Positions 8,236-17,127 of a DNA stretch of 47,519 bases are shown here, piece after piece; within the stretch, counting starts at the first letter, position 1, and each line of letters begins with the position of its first letter. The translations under genes were made by a program, and so were the position numbers. This DNA is from Victivallales bacterium (GTDB lineage: Bacteria; Verrucomicrobiota; Lentisphaeria; Victivallales; UBA1829). The DNA lies in NCBI GenBank assembly GCA_016285345.1, contig JAEEQN010000022.1, forward strand, positions 1 to 47,519, given 5' to 3'. The notes below the pieces were generated by a model that did not search any database, was not told the origin of the DNA, and worked only from the letters and a program-made list of their open reading frames with translations.

Positions 8236-9111
8236 ATGATGAACAGCATGACAGGATTCGGCCGCGCCGAAGGCGTCGACCACGGCGTGGCGCTCCGCTT
8301 CGAGATTTCGTCCGTGAACCGCAAACAGTTCGATGCGAAATTTTCGCTGCCAAAGGAACTCGCGATCCACGAAGGCGTCCTGCGCGCTCACCTCGCGAAA
8401 CGTCTCGCCCGCGGCTCCATCATGGTCCGCGCCGAACTCAACTATCTGGAGGACGCTCCTGCGGCCTCCCGCATCGACCATGCGTTCCTGAACACCGTGA
8501 TCAAAGAAGCCCGCGCCGCCGCAGAAAAGAACGGCCTGGACGGCTCGCTGAACATCAGTCAGATCCTGGCGGTGCCGGGCGTCGTGGTCCCCGTTTCCGC
8601 GCTCAGCTCGAATCCCGAATTCGAGTCGTTCATGCTCGGCGTGTTCGACGAAGCGCTGACCCGCCACATCGAGATGCGCCGTACCGAGGGCGCCGCGCTC
8701 GAACGCGACATCCTCGCCCGCATCGCCGAATTCGAGACCATCGTCGCGAAGATACGCACGCTCACGCCCGGCCTGCCGGAACAGCAGGCCGCCCGGATGC
8801 GCGAACGCCTGAAGGACGCCGGATTCAACACAGAAGCCGACGACGAACGCATGCTCCGCGAATTCGTGATCTTCGCCGACCGTCTGGACGTGACCGAGGA
8901 GCTGACGCGCCTGGACGCCCATTTCAGCCATTTCCGTTCGCTCGCCGCCGGAAACACACCCGGACGCTCCCTCGATTTCCTGATGCAGGAGATGTTCCGG
9001 GAGATCAATACGCTCGGAAACAAGGCCGGAACAGCCGAAATCTCCCCGCTCGTGGTGGAGATGAAGACAGGACTGGAAAAGGTCCGCGAGCAGATACAGA
9101 ACATCGAATGA
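8236..9111 (+). CDS. yicC: YicC/YloC family endoribonuclease
   Basis: YicC-family proteins are metal-dependent endoribonucleases involved in RNA turnover. The N terminus NSMTGFGRAEG and the C-terminal block RSLDFLMQEMFREINTLGNKA with EMKTGLEKVREQIQNIE are family signatures; the length of 291 residues matches the usual ~290. The frame extends upstream to 8125, but that part overlaps the lipoprotein gene in another frame. The start is set at ATG 8236 (a second ATG at 8239 is equally possible) because the family begins with M-x-x-S-M-T-G-F-G. A GAGG (8220-8223) is the only SD-like element. Confidence 0.93.
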   Translation: MMNSMTGFGRAEGVDHGVALRFEISSVNRKQFDAKFSLPKELAIHEGVLRAHLAKRLARGSIMVRAELNYLEDAPAASRIDHAFLNTVIKEARAAAEKNGLDGSLNISQILAVPGVVVPVSALSSNPEFESFMLGVFDEALTRHIEMRRTEGAALERDILARIAEFETIVAKIRTLTPGLPEQQAARMRERLKDAGFNTEADDERMLREFVIFADRLDVTEELTRLDAHFSHFRSLAAGNTPGRSLDFLMQEMFREINTLGNKAGTAEISPLVVEMKTGLEKVREQIQNIE

Positions 9112-9162
9112 CCGCGCGGAAAGCTTCTCCGCATTACGCATAAACGCAGAAAGGAACACCTC

Positions 9163-10098
9163 ATGAAAACCTGCCCGAAACATCAGCCGCAGTCGCCCGG
9201 ACCCGCTCAGATCGACGATCTGGTCGAGCGCCTCTGCGCATCGTACGCAGACGGGATCGGGGTGAACCACTCCGAGGGGCTGAACCTGCCACGCGAGGCC
9301 GAAATTCTGGAGCTCCTGCACGACCTGATCGAGCTGATCTTCCCCGGATTCGCCGAACGCGAGGCCGAATCCGCCGACACGATCCGGTTCTCCGTCGGAG
9401 ACCTGCTTATCCGCTCGCACCACACCCTGACCGACCTGCTCTGCCGCGTGTTCCGTTACACCTGCAAAACGGCGGATGAAAACTGCGACTGCAAGGCGCG
9501 CGCCGCGAATGTAGCGGGCGAAGTCCTCGCCGAACTGCCCGTGATCCGCGACGTGATGAAGACCGACGTGCAGGCCGCCTACGAGGGAGACCCCGCCGCC
9601 CGCAACAAACAGGAAGTCATCATGAGCTATCCCGGGCTGCGCGCGATCACCATCCACCGCATCGCCCATGCGCTCTTCACGCGCAAAGTGCCCATGATCC
9701 CGCGCATGATGAGCGAATACGCCCACCGCATCACCGGGATCGACATCCATCCCGGCGCGAAGATCGGCCGCGCGTTCTTCATCGACCACGGCACCGGCGT
9801 CGTGATCGGCGAGACCGCCGAGATCGGCGACTACGTGAAGCTGTACCAGGGCGTCACGCTCGGCGCGCTGTCGTTCCCGAAGGACGCCTGCGGCATGATC
9901 ATCAAGGGCGCGAAACGCCACCCGACGATCGAGGACAATGTCACGATTTACGCAGGCGCGACCATCCTCGGCGCGATCGTGATCGGAAAGGGCTCCGTGA
10001 TCGGCGGCAACGTGTGGCTCACGCATTCGACCGAGCCGGGCACGCGCATCACCATCGCGAAGCCCGACCTGACCAGCGAGACGAAACCGCGTCCGTAA
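9163..10098 (+). CDS. Serine O-acetyltransferase, EpsC-type (first copy)
   Basis: Transfers acetyl from acetyl-CoA to L-serine, giving O-acetylserine for cysteine synthesis. An alpha-helical N-terminal domain (~1-150) is followed by a left-handed beta-helix of hexapeptide repeats. The active-site segment is [20 protein letters not shown] with the catalytic His next to Asp, then [20 protein letters not shown] and [20 protein letters not shown]. At 311 residues it resembles the longer EpsC-like SATs. The C terminus ([11 protein letters not shown]) is short and polar and lacks an obvious Ile tail for docking to cysteine synthase. SD AAAGGAA precedes the ATG. A paralogue of identical length lies at 42298-43233 in the encapsulin operon; this copy is not next to sulfur genes. 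Confidence 0.92.
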   Translation: MKTCPKHQPQSPGPAQIDDLVERLCASYADGIGVNHSEGLNLPREAEILELLHDLIELIFPGFAEREAESADTIRFSVGDLLIRSHHTLTDLLCRVFRYTCKTADENCDCKARAANVAGEVLAELPVIRDVMKTDVQAAYEGDPAARNKQEVIMSYPGLRAITIHRIAHALFTRKVPMIPRMMSEYAHRITGIDIHPGAKIGRAFFIDHGTGVVIGETAEIGDYVKLYQGVTLGALSFPKDACGMIIKGAKRHPTIEDNVTIYAGATILGAIVIGKGSVIGGNVWLTHSTEPGTRITIAKPDLTSETKPRP

Positions 10099-10151
10099 TC
10101 AGACTTCTCTGCCCTCCCCCCCTTGCATTCCCGTTTTCGACACATTGAAAA

Positions 10152-10184
10152 GGCCGCCCGGCGAACAACCGGACGGCCGATTTT
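10152..10184. terminator. Terminator between convergent genes
   Basis: GGCCGCCCGG (10152-10161) pairs with CCGGACGGCC (10169-10178) with one internal mismatch and a 7-nt loop. TTTT follows on the + strand and AAAA precedes the stem, so it can serve both the + acetyltransferase and the - glycosidase gene. Confidence 0.7.
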
Positions 10185-10210
10185 GCTTCAAAAAAGCCTG
10201 ACTGTATCGA

Positions 10211-12637
10211 TCAGAGCTTGATGGAGACGGATTTGCCGGAGTATTTGACGGTCCTGCACTGTTCGGCCGGGGTGCGCGTCTCCTCGACGCCGACGCCTTC
10301 CTTCACCAGGACGATGCGGAACGTACGGTTCTTCAGCATGCCTGGGAAGGATCCCTGAGCGTCGCCGATGGTAAGCGTGCCGTCCTTGTACGTGAACTCG
10401 ATCGTGCTGAATTCGCCTTTCTCGTAGTTGTAGTTGTCGAACTCGTCCTCGTAGAGCGTGAAGGAGCCGTTCGCGCCCGGATAGACGCGGATTTCGAGGT
10501 CGTCCCACTTCTTCTGTTCGGCGTATTCGACCGGCTCGGCGATCGGGATGATGCTGCCGGCCTTCACGAACAGCGGCACGAGGTCGAGCGGAGCGGCGAT
10601 GGTGACGGTCTGTCCGCCCTCGTAGGACTTTCCGGAATGGAAGTCGATGAACTTGGAACCGGCGGGCAGATAGATGTCCCAGTTCTTGGTCTCGGAGACG
10701 TCAATGCGGTTGTTCCTGAGGTACATGGATTTCACGACCGGGGCGACGAGCAGGGAGTTGCCGAAGAGGAACTCGGTGTCGAGCTTGTGCGTCTTCTTGT
10801 CGGCGGGGAAGTCGGCGAAGAGCGGGCGCATCATGGAGCCGCGGTTCGCGGAGACGTCGTGCATCATGGAGTAGATGTACGGGATAAACGCATAGCGCGT
10901 CCGGATGGCGCGGAGCATGGCGTCGTACACAGGTTCGCCTTCCTTGCCGAAGTAGTACAGCTCGCGCGGACCGTCGGTGCCGTGGCTGCGCATCATGGGC
11001 GTGAACGCGCCGAACTGCATCCAGCGGGCGTAAAGCTCGGCAAACGCGATGTTGCGGCTGCGGTTCGGATAGTTCCAGAGGAAGAACCCGCCGATGTCGG
11101 CGTTCCAGTAAGGGAGACCGACCAGGCTCATATTCAGGCCGCAGGCGATCTGGTCCTTCAGGGAATCCCAGCTGGTGACGGTGTCGCCGGACCATGTGTT
11201 CGTGCCGAACCGCTGCTGGCCCGCGTAGGCGCAGCGGGTGAGGATGAAGACACGCTTGCCGTCGGGATTCTCCGCACGCTGGTGTTCGTAGACGCTGCCG
11301 GTGGTCATGAAGGGATAGAGATTGCGGACGCGGCGGAACGTGCCCTGTTCCGTCATGAGGTCGAAGTCGGCGTCCTTGATGTTGTGGTGGTCCGGCTCGG
11401 TGGAGTCCATCCACCAGGCGTCGGGGCCGTAGTCCAGGAGCTTTCTGGCGTAGCTCCAGTAGATTTCACGGGCTTCCTTGCTGTAGGGATCGTAGGGACG
11501 CGCGCCGCCGGAACCGCCGACGGAGGTATCGTTCGGCCAGGTGTCGATGTCGAGGAGATGGCCTTTTTCCTTCAGAATCCTGAACTGCTCGGTCTTCTGT
11601 CCGAAGTCGGGCCAGATCACGAGCATGGCGTGCGCGTTCAGCTCATGGACGCGGTCGAACATCTTTTTCGGCTCGGGGAAGCCCGGGTTCAGGAACCGCA
11701 TGGCGTTCCAGTAGTCGTTGTCCTCACCCCAGTACTGCCAGTCCTGGATGATTCCGTCGAGCGGGATGTGGAGCTGACGGTATTTCTCGACGACTTCAAG
11801 CAGCTCGGCCTGCGTTTTGTAGCGTTCGCGGCTCTGCCAGAATCCGAGCGTCCAGAGCGCCTGCATCGGGCTGTCGCCGGTGAGCTTGCGCATCTGCGCG
11901 ACGACGCCGTCCGTGGAGCCGCCGAACATGAAGTAGTAGTCCAGGTTCTCGCCGTCCTTGAACATGAAGTTCAGGACGTTGTCCTTCTCCTCGAATTCAC
12001 CGCTGGCGGGGTTGTCGAGGAAGACGCCGTAGCCCTTGACCGTCTGGAACATCGGGACGGAGACGAAACGGTAGCCCTGGTGGATCGGAAACTTGCTGCC
12101 GCGCTGGGAGAATTTGTCGTTTTGCGGCTGGCCGAACCCGTAGATTTCCTCGTCGGCGTCAACGCGGAACCGCGCCGTGACCGTGTTCGTCTTGCCGCTG
12201 GGATATTCCACGGGAGACATCTTGAACGGCGCGGCGGCGTCCTCGGCGAGGAGGCGTGTGCCATCCGGCTTCGAGAACGAAATCGCGCCGGTCTTGCGGT
12301 CCAGGACAACGCTCACAACGGAGGATTTCGCCGTATACGTTGAGTCGGTCTTTTTGACCTCGACCTGGATTTTTTCCGGCTTCAGGATGACGGTGGGCGT
12401 GACGAACGGCGTTTTCGTGCCGTTCGACGGGGTCTTGGTGACGCGGACGATTTCAGGCGAGTAGAAGACGACGGACGTGATGACGCCGTTCTCTTCGAGC
12501 CGGAATCCGTTCTTTTCTTCGAATTTGCTCATGTTGATCTTCTGCGGTTCAAGCATTGACTGGTTTTCGTTCGCACAGGACACTGCCGCGGCGGCGGCCG
12601 CGATGGCCATGCAAACGGGGAGGATGAAGTGTTTCAT
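10211..12637 (-). CDS. GH31 family alpha-glycosidase (alpha-xylosidase/alpha-glucosidase type), lipoprotein
   Basis: An exo-acting retaining alpha-glycosidase. From the ATG at 12637 it has 808 residues: a lipoprotein signal with lipobox AVSC (Cys21), a beta-sandwich N-terminal domain (~40-250), then the (beta/alpha)8 barrel. The catalytic motif is DAWWMDSTEPD with nucleophile Asp411; acid/base Asp485 lies in TWSGDTVTSWDSL. The C-terminal beta domains include a DUF5110-like segment. The family contains alpha-xylosidases and alpha-glucosidases; substrate cannot be fixed from sequence, though the WWMDSTEPD form is common in Bacteroidota-type xyloglucan/alpha-xyloside enzymes. The frame continues 15 codons upstream (MFFFFHS), but the ATG at 12637 gives the signal peptide and lies just below a strong promoter. 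Confidence 0.92.
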   Translation of the reverse strand: MKHFILPVCMAIAAAAAAVSCANENQSMLEPQKINMSKFEEKNGFRLEENGVITSVVFYSPEIVRVTKTPSNGTKTPFVTPTVILKPEKIQVEVKKTDSTYTAKSSVVSVVLDRKTGAISFSKPDGTRLLAEDAAAPFKMSPVEYPSGKTNTVTARFRVDADEEIYGFGQPQNDKFSQRGSKFPIHQGYRFVSVPMFQTVKGYGVFLDNPASGEFEEKDNVLNFMFKDGENLDYYFMFGGSTDGVVAQMRKLTGDSPMQALWTLGFWQSRERYKTQAELLEVVEKYRQLHIPLDGIIQDWQYWGEDNDYWNAMRFLNPGFPEPKKMFDRVHELNAHAMLVIWPDFGQKTEQFRILKEKGHLLDIDTWPNDTSVGGSGGARPYDPYSKEAREIYWSYARKLLDYGPDAWWMDSTEPDHHNIKDADFDLMTEQGTFRRVRNLYPFMTTGSVYEHQRAENPDGKRVFILTRCAYAGQQRFGTNTWSGDTVTSWDSLKDQIACGLNMSLVGLPYWNADIGGFFLWNYPNRSRNIAFAELYARWMQFGAFTPMMRSHGTDGPRELYYFGKEGEPVYDAMLRAIRTRYAFIPYIYSMMHDVSANRGSMMRPLFADFPADKKTHKLDTEFLFGNSLLVAPVVKSMYLRNNRIDVSETKNWDIYLPAGSKFIDFHSGKSYEGGQTVTIAAPLDLVPLFVKAGSIIPIAEPVEYAEQKKWDDLEIRVYPGANGSFTLYEDEFDNYNYEKGEFSTIEFTYKDGTLTIGDAQGSFPGMLKNRTFRIVLVKEGVGVEETRTPAEQCRTVKYSGKSVSIKL

Positions 12638-12687
12638 GCGTCTGCTCCGAACGTTTTTGGGTGAATGAAAAAAGAAAAACATGCATT

Positions 12688-12716
12688 ATTATAGCGCCGG
12701 AAATACAGAAAGTCAA
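12688..12716 (-). promoter_or_regulatory. Near-consensus sigma70 promoter of the GH31 gene
   Basis: Read on the minus strand: TTGACT (12716-12711), a 17-nt spacer, then TATAAT (12693-12688). The ATG is about 50 nt downstream. This is the closest match to consensus in the window. Confidence 0.85.
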
Positions 12717-12766
12717 CCTCGTTTTTCATAAAAAATGAAGTTTCCGAAAAAGTCCGGCAAAGTCCG

Positions 12767-12796
12767 AAAAAATCCGGGCAAAAAGGGTGTCCCGGA
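12767..12796 (-). terminator. Intrinsic terminator after the TPR gene
   Basis: On the minus strand TCCGGG (12796-12791) pairs with CCCGGA (12778-12773), followed by six T residues (12772-12767). It separates the TPR gene from the GH31 promoter. Confidence 0.65.
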
Positions 12797-12838
12797 GAAT
12801 CTCATCCCAGAAAAAACGGCTGAAAGGAAATACGGATG

Positions 12839-15430
12839 TTATTTCCCGTCGCCGGTCTTCTCATGACGCCGGATCGACTGGATTAACTCCATATACTCCT
12901 GCCCGTCCTTGTCATCGGGGAAATAAATCAGGAGATACTTGACATTCTCCATGGCAGGGGTATAGCGCCCGGCATCGAAATCGGCCCTGATCTGCTCATG
13001 CACGGCATTGAACCACAAATCAAGCATCTCTTTCGGGAAACTCGCCTTGAACTGTGGGAATTTGAGCACGGAGATGACATCCGCATACTGTCCGGCCTCA
13101 AACAGGCATTTGCCGTAGAAGTACCGCGCCTGAAGATCGTTCTGATTCACATCCCAGGCTGTACGGGCGTATTCAAGCGCTTTTTTCGCATCGCCTTTCT
13201 CATGGTAAAGTGCGGAAAGACGGAGATTGATAAACGCCTTGTCCGGATAGGTATCCCGGACGGAAAGGAGTCTCGCAAGCGCGGCATCGATCCGCCCGGC
13301 ATCGGCGAGACGCATTGCCGCGTGGAAGATCAGCTGAGGATTGTCCGACTGGCTCTTTTCAAACAGGTCATACGCCCGATCCTGTTCCCCCTCGGAAAGA
13401 AGGATTTCCGCACGAATGAACGGTAAAGCGGCACGGTTCGGCGAATCCTTCGGCTGTGACCCGATCCAGGTCGAAAGAGACTTCAGAGAATCAACCATTT
13501 TGTTTTCGGCACAGAAATCGTAATAGAGACTGAGCAGCATTCCGTCTTCGCGGCTTTCGACGAGAGTCCGGAATTCCGTTTCCGCCTCGTCCTTGCGTCC
13601 CAGCTGATCCAGTGCGAGAATATGGAGGATGACCATGGAATCATTCTTCTCAATATTCTTCAGCGAATCATATTCGGTGATGTAATCCATTGTGCGCCCG
13701 GCCTGTCCCCGTTTCAGATAGTATTCCGCCGCGATCCGCAGCAGGACAGGATCGTCGGAATAGGTATTCATCGCGGATAGAAGCTCTTCTTCCGTCAGAA
13801 GATCCCTCTTGAACCGGTCCAGCAGGATAATGCGTTTCAGGAAAGAAACATCGTCGTCCGGGGTCTGGATCATCAGGGCGATATCGGCGCAGATGGTCAA
13901 ACGGTCAGGATCGGAGACCAGATCCGAATCCGCCTGCTTCAGGAGATACGCCAAGGCAATTGTTCTGGCCCGCTGCGGGAAATCCAGAAACTGCTGGTTC
14001 TTTATAATCTTTTCAAGGAGAAGAAAAATCTCCTTCGGAGAATCGGCGGCAATTGCCAGCTGAAGCCTCATAAGCGAGGAAACATGGGTATCAATCGTAG
14101 ACCCGGTTTCAAGCATTGCGGCCCGGAGACGCGTCTCATCCCCTTCACTGAACGCATACAGAGCATCCAAATACGATGCAATGATTTTCGACTGGCGTCC
14201 GTGCAAACGCCGTATTCTGTCGGCAAGAGGCGGGATCAATTCCGGCTGTCCGCTCAGAAGACAGCTCTCTCCATAAAAAATCGGCATGATGATGTTCATT
14301 TTCGTCTTGAGAAAATCCTCGCAGACTTTAAGCGCATCCTTGAACCTGTAATGAGAGAAATAAAAATCGGCCAGCATAGGCGCGCCGGCAAACTCGTTCA
14401 GTTCAACGGATTCCCGGAGCAGTTTCTCCATCTGTTCGTCCGATTCCCGGTCTCCTTTTTTTGCCAGGACATACAGGATCGTATTAATCGTCTCAAACCG
14501 GATCTGTTTGTCCTGGATATCCGGAAGCGAGGCAATCATGCTCCGGGCTTTATCATAGGTGATTTCGAAAGCATTCAGCAGGAGTTCCGCAAAACGGCCA
14601 TATTCCGTTTCGGAAAAGTACTTCCGATCGTTCTTGATCCGGTCGGCATAAAACGCTTTTCCGTTCGAAGCATGCTCGGAATGCAATGCCGAAATCAGGT
14701 ACAAAGCGCCTTCTTCCGGCGGCAGCTCCGGATTCTCCATAACTTTCAAATTGAGAATGGGATAAATGGTTCCGAAATTTCTTGCCCGGAATGCCGCATT
14801 CAGGAAATCATGGTAATACACATCATTCAAGGGATTCAACCGGACCAGCCGCTGACGGAAAAAGACCTCGTTGGCCCAATCACCATAATGATGATAAATC
14901 TGCGCCATCGCCTTGATGGCGTCTTCCTTGTTCGAATCTTCGTTGATGACCTTGATAAAAAGCTCTTTTGCTTTTTCATAGTCGCCCGCCTCCAGCATGG
15001 CACGGGCACGGCTGTAGTTTCTGTATTTGCCGATGTCCTTCAAGGCATAAAAAAAACTGCTGAACATGCAAATCAGGAACACCAGAAGGAAACAGCAGAG
15101 AATCAGAATGCGTTTCGGCGTCAGACGAATTCCCCCGACCTTGACGTAATGCGACGACTTTTTCTTTCTTTTCTTGGTCTCGTGATCAAAAAGCACGTTA
15201 AAACGCGGATCGTTCCGGTATCTTTTTTCGAGTTCTTCGCGGGTGGGGCGCACATCGGTCGCAGAAGTTGCCTCATCCTTTTCCTTTGTATTATCCTCGG
15301 CCTTTTTTACATCGTCGGAAGAAACATCTTCCGATGAAAAACGGACAGAGTACCGGTCCTTGTCCCGGTACTCTTCTGCTCCGGACGGAGTCACTCCGCC
15401 GTTATCTGTCCGTTCGTCCTCTTCAGTCAT
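12839..15430 (-). CDS. TPR-repeat single-pass membrane protein, function unknown
   Basis: An 863-residue protein. Residues 1-~100 are highly charged and probably cytoplasmic (rich in Glu/Asp/Lys, then KKRKKKSSH). One transmembrane helix follows at ~108-130 (ILILCCFLLVFLICMFSSF). The rest is alpha-helical with degenerate tetratricopeptide repeats, e.g. ARAMLEAGDYEKAKELFIKV, YHEKGDAKKALEYARTAWDV and ARYFYGKCLFEAGQYADVIS. This topology gives a large extracytoplasmic scaffold. Its ATG overlaps the stop of the upstream CTERM-protein gene by 4 nt (ATGA), so the two are translationally coupled and likely cooperate at the cell surface. AT content is higher than in neighbours. No enzymatic motif is seen. 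Confidence 0.85.
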   Translation of the reverse strand: MTEEDERTDNGGVTPSGAEEYRDKDRYSVRFSSEDVSSDDVKKAEDNTKEKDEATSATDVRPTREELEKRYRNDPRFNVLFDHETKKRKKKSSHYVKVGGIRLTPKRILILCCFLLVFLICMFSSFFYALKDIGKYRNYSRARAMLEAGDYEKAKELFIKVINEDSNKEDAIKAMAQIYHHYGDWANEVFFRQRLVRLNPLNDVYYHDFLNAAFRARNFGTIYPILNLKVMENPELPPEEGALYLISALHSEHASNGKAFYADRIKNDRKYFSETEYGRFAELLLNAFEITYDKARSMIASLPDIQDKQIRFETINTILYVLAKKGDRESDEQMEKLLRESVELNEFAGAPMLADFYFSHYRFKDALKVCEDFLKTKMNIIMPIFYGESCLLSGQPELIPPLADRIRRLHGRQSKIIASYLDALYAFSEGDETRLRAAMLETGSTIDTHVSSLMRLQLAIAADSPKEIFLLLEKIIKNQQFLDFPQRARTIALAYLLKQADSDLVSDPDRLTICADIALMIQTPDDDVSFLKRIILLDRFKRDLLTEEELLSAMNTYSDDPVLLRIAAEYYLKRGQAGRTMDYITEYDSLKNIEKNDSMVILHILALDQLGRKDEAETEFRTLVESREDGMLLSLYYDFCAENKMVDSLKSLSTWIGSQPKDSPNRAALPFIRAEILLSEGEQDRAYDLFEKSQSDNPQLIFHAAMRLADAGRIDAALARLLSVRDTYPDKAFINLRLSALYHEKGDAKKALEYARTAWDVNQNDLQARYFYGKCLFEAGQYADVISVLKFPQFKASFPKEMLDLWFNAVHEQIRADFDAGRYTPAMENVKYLLIYFPDDKDGQEYMELIQSIRRHEKTGDGK

Positions 15431-16002
15431 GCCTGTTCAGTTTGGATGAGACGCTGTCTGCGGTTTTTGTAAAGAAGGAACAGCGCACCGGCGGCCAGCG
15501 CCACGACCAGAGTCACGGCGGGGGCGGGCAGAGGTTCGCCGACCACAATATCGATCACTCCATCGAACGGCTTACTTGAAAAATCAAGCTGATAGAAACC
15601 GTCATTGAGGTATCCGGCATAGTAACCGGGATCGGACGAAACATTGAAAGAAACCTTTTTCGGTGCAAAATCGGTTGCAGACGTGCCATATCCGAACTTG
15701 AGTTTTTGGTTATAAGGAAGGCTGACCGTTTGGGTGTTTTCGATGGCGTCTTTCAAAGACACGAACTGATCGTCGACACAATAACCGAACTCCTTCCCGT
15801 TCAAAGTAGAAGCCTCGGTCAGATTCGCGGTCAAGCTCACGCCGACGTCTTTTGTCGTGTCAAGTATAATCAGCGATGGCGTGGAATACCGCACCGTTCC
15901 GGATTCGACCGGGCCATATTCATCTTCAGCCTGTAACGATGTCGCTAACCCGAAAACCGTCATCGCGCATGCGAGAGCTGTCGTAACAAGTGTTTTCTTC
16001 AT
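15427..16002 (-). CDS. Exported protein with VPLPA/PEP-CTERM-like sorting signal
   Basis: A 191-residue protein. It has a cleavable signal peptide (MKKTLVTTALACAMTVFGLATSLQA, cut before EDEYGP), a ~130-residue beta-rich mature domain, then a C-terminal tripartite tail: GEPLPAPA, a hydrophobic helix VTLVVALAAGALFLLY and a basic KNRRQR end. This architecture matches PEP-CTERM/VPLPA-CTERM exosortase substrates; no exosortase gene lies in the window. The frame opens at 16053, but ATG 16002 is chosen for its AGGAGG 6 nt upstream and clean signal peptide. It is the first gene of a two-gene operon with the TPR protein. The function of the mature part is unknown. Confidence 0.82.
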   Translation of the reverse strand: MKKTLVTTALACAMTVFGLATSLQAEDEYGPVESGTVRYSTPSLIILDTTKDVGVSLTANLTEASTLNGKEFGYCVDDQFVSLKDAIENTQTVSLPYNQKLKFGYGTSATDFAPKKVSFNVSSDPGYYAGYLNDGFYQLDFSSKPFDGVIDIVVGEPLPAPAVTLVVALAAGALFLLYKNRRQRLIQTEQA

Positions 16003-16057
16003 TTTTTCCTCCTGGTTGGTTGTCGGATGTGCCGGTTTTATCATCCGCACCATCCGG

Positions 16058-16083
16058 AACAGACAGCTAAGTCTGTTTTTTTT
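16058..16083. other. Leader hairpin with T-tract on the opposite strand
   Basis: AACAGAC (16058-16064) and GTCTGTT (16071-16077) form a 7-bp stem with a 6-nt loop, followed on the + strand by an 8-9 nt T run. It has terminator form only for + strand (antisense) transcription; on the - strand it is a hairpin in the 5' leader of the CTERM gene. Confidence 0.5.
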
Positions 16084-16095
16084 GAATTCAAAGAA

Positions 16096-16107
16096 ATAGC
16101 ATGCTAT
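16096..16107. promoter_or_regulatory. Perfect 12-bp palindrome at the likely transcription start: candidate operator
   Basis: ATAGCATGCTAT is a perfect inverted repeat just downstream of the -10 element at 16116-16111 on the minus strand, so it would overlap the transcription start of the CTERM-TPR operon. Position and symmetry suit a repressor site; no regulator is identified. Confidence 0.4.
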
Positions 16108-16110
16108 AAA

Positions 16111-16138
16111 AAAATAACTCTTTTTTTCTATTTTTCAA
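16111..16138 (-). promoter_or_regulatory. Candidate promoter for the CTERM-TPR operon
   Basis: Minus strand: TTGAAA (16138-16133), a 16-nt spacer, TATTTT (16116-16111). The surrounding DNA is very AT-rich, so chance matches are easy; the 16-nt spacing agrees with other promoters in the window. Confidence 0.45.
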
Positions 16139-16190
16139 GCTTTTTTATAGAGATTAACGAAAAAAAACAAAAAAAAGCACAAAAACGAAT

Positions 16191-17090
16191 CTATTCACAG
16201 AAGAACTCGAAGCGAAGGTACACCGGACCGTCGTCATCGGACGAGGATTCCCCGTGCATCAGGAAAAGCTCGAACAATCCGTCCGTCTTCGTTACGCTCA
16301 TATCGAACATATCGGCGGATTCCAGCCGGATGGTGGTGAAAAGCGAATTCCCGCGGCTTTCCGTATCGACCGAAACCCCAGGCACGTCGAGCGCGGTCAG
16401 GTCGCGCCGGATCGACTCCAGCATCCGCATGGCATCAAGCGCCGGATCGCCGTGCAGAGGGATCCGCCGCATTGCACCGTCGTCCGGGCCGAAGAAGAAC
16501 GGAACAGGAATACGCTCGTCCTCGGGAATGCCGCCGAATTCGGCGGGGACCAGCGCGGGATCGATGTCGATCGCATACTTCCGTTCAGCGGGCGAATTGG
16601 AAACGACCCGCGCCCGGACAAAATCGCCTGCTCCGGGTTCCGCCGCAATCGAGGGTAACGGCCGAACAGTCGGACGCGCAGGTTCGGCCGCGGACGTCTG
16701 CAATCGTCCAGGCCTCGCCCGGTTCGCATGCATCTGATCCGTCAGAAGGTAAACAAAGAATGCCCCCATGATGAACAGCGCGGCGATGCGGAAGAACCAG
16801 GCGGTACGGGAATCGGAGAAATCGCGTTCCGGCGGAGCGGAGAACGTAAATCCGGCGGACTCCGCGCGGACATACGCCGCGATCCGGGCATTCATTCCGG
16901 GATCGGGTTCGGACGCAACGGCTCGCGACAGGACATCGCGGATGGTTTGATAATCCGACAGCCGCCGTACGCAGTCCGGACACGAACCGAGGTGCGCGCG
17001 CACGGTCTCGCCCGGTTCAAGTTCGCCGTCGAAGACCGCCGATATCGTTTCCAAGTCCGGGCACCCGGGGGAAGTCGCCTGGTCGTTCAT
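16191..17090 (-). CDS. Membrane anti-sigma factor with zinc-finger (zf-HC2) domain
   Basis: A 299-residue protein from ATG 17090. The N-terminal domain has the anti-sigma zinc motif His-x3-Cys-x2-Cys (RAHLGSCPDCVRRL) near residues 30-43, preceded by CPDLETISAVFDGELEPGE, the usual start of such domains. One transmembrane helix at ~105-125 (AWFFRIAALFIMGAFFVYLL) separates the cytoplasmic sigma-binding part from a ~170-residue extracytoplasmic domain of unknown fold. The gene directly follows the ECF sigma gene, the standard arrangement; release of sigma would follow an envelope signal. The frame is open to 17144, overlapping the sigma gene, but the 17090 start gives a normal domain with GAGG upstream. 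Confidence 0.85.
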   Translation of the reverse strand: MNDQATSPGCPDLETISAVFDGELEPGETVRAHLGSCPDCVRRLSDYQTIRDVLSRAVASEPDPGMNARIAAYVRAESAGFTFSAPPERDFSDSRTAWFFRIAALFIMGAFFVYLLTDQMHANRARPGRLQTSAAEPARPTVRPLPSIAAEPGAGDFVRARVVSNSPAERKYAIDIDPALVPAEFGGIPEDERIPVPFFFGPDDGAMRRIPLHGDPALDAMRMLESIRRDLTALDVPGVSVDTESRGNSLFTTIRLESADMFDMSVTKTDGLFELFLMHGESSSDDDGPVYLRFEFFCE

Positions 17091-17127
17091 GTTATTCGCC
17101 TCAAATGGGGGGTTAAAATTATTGAAG

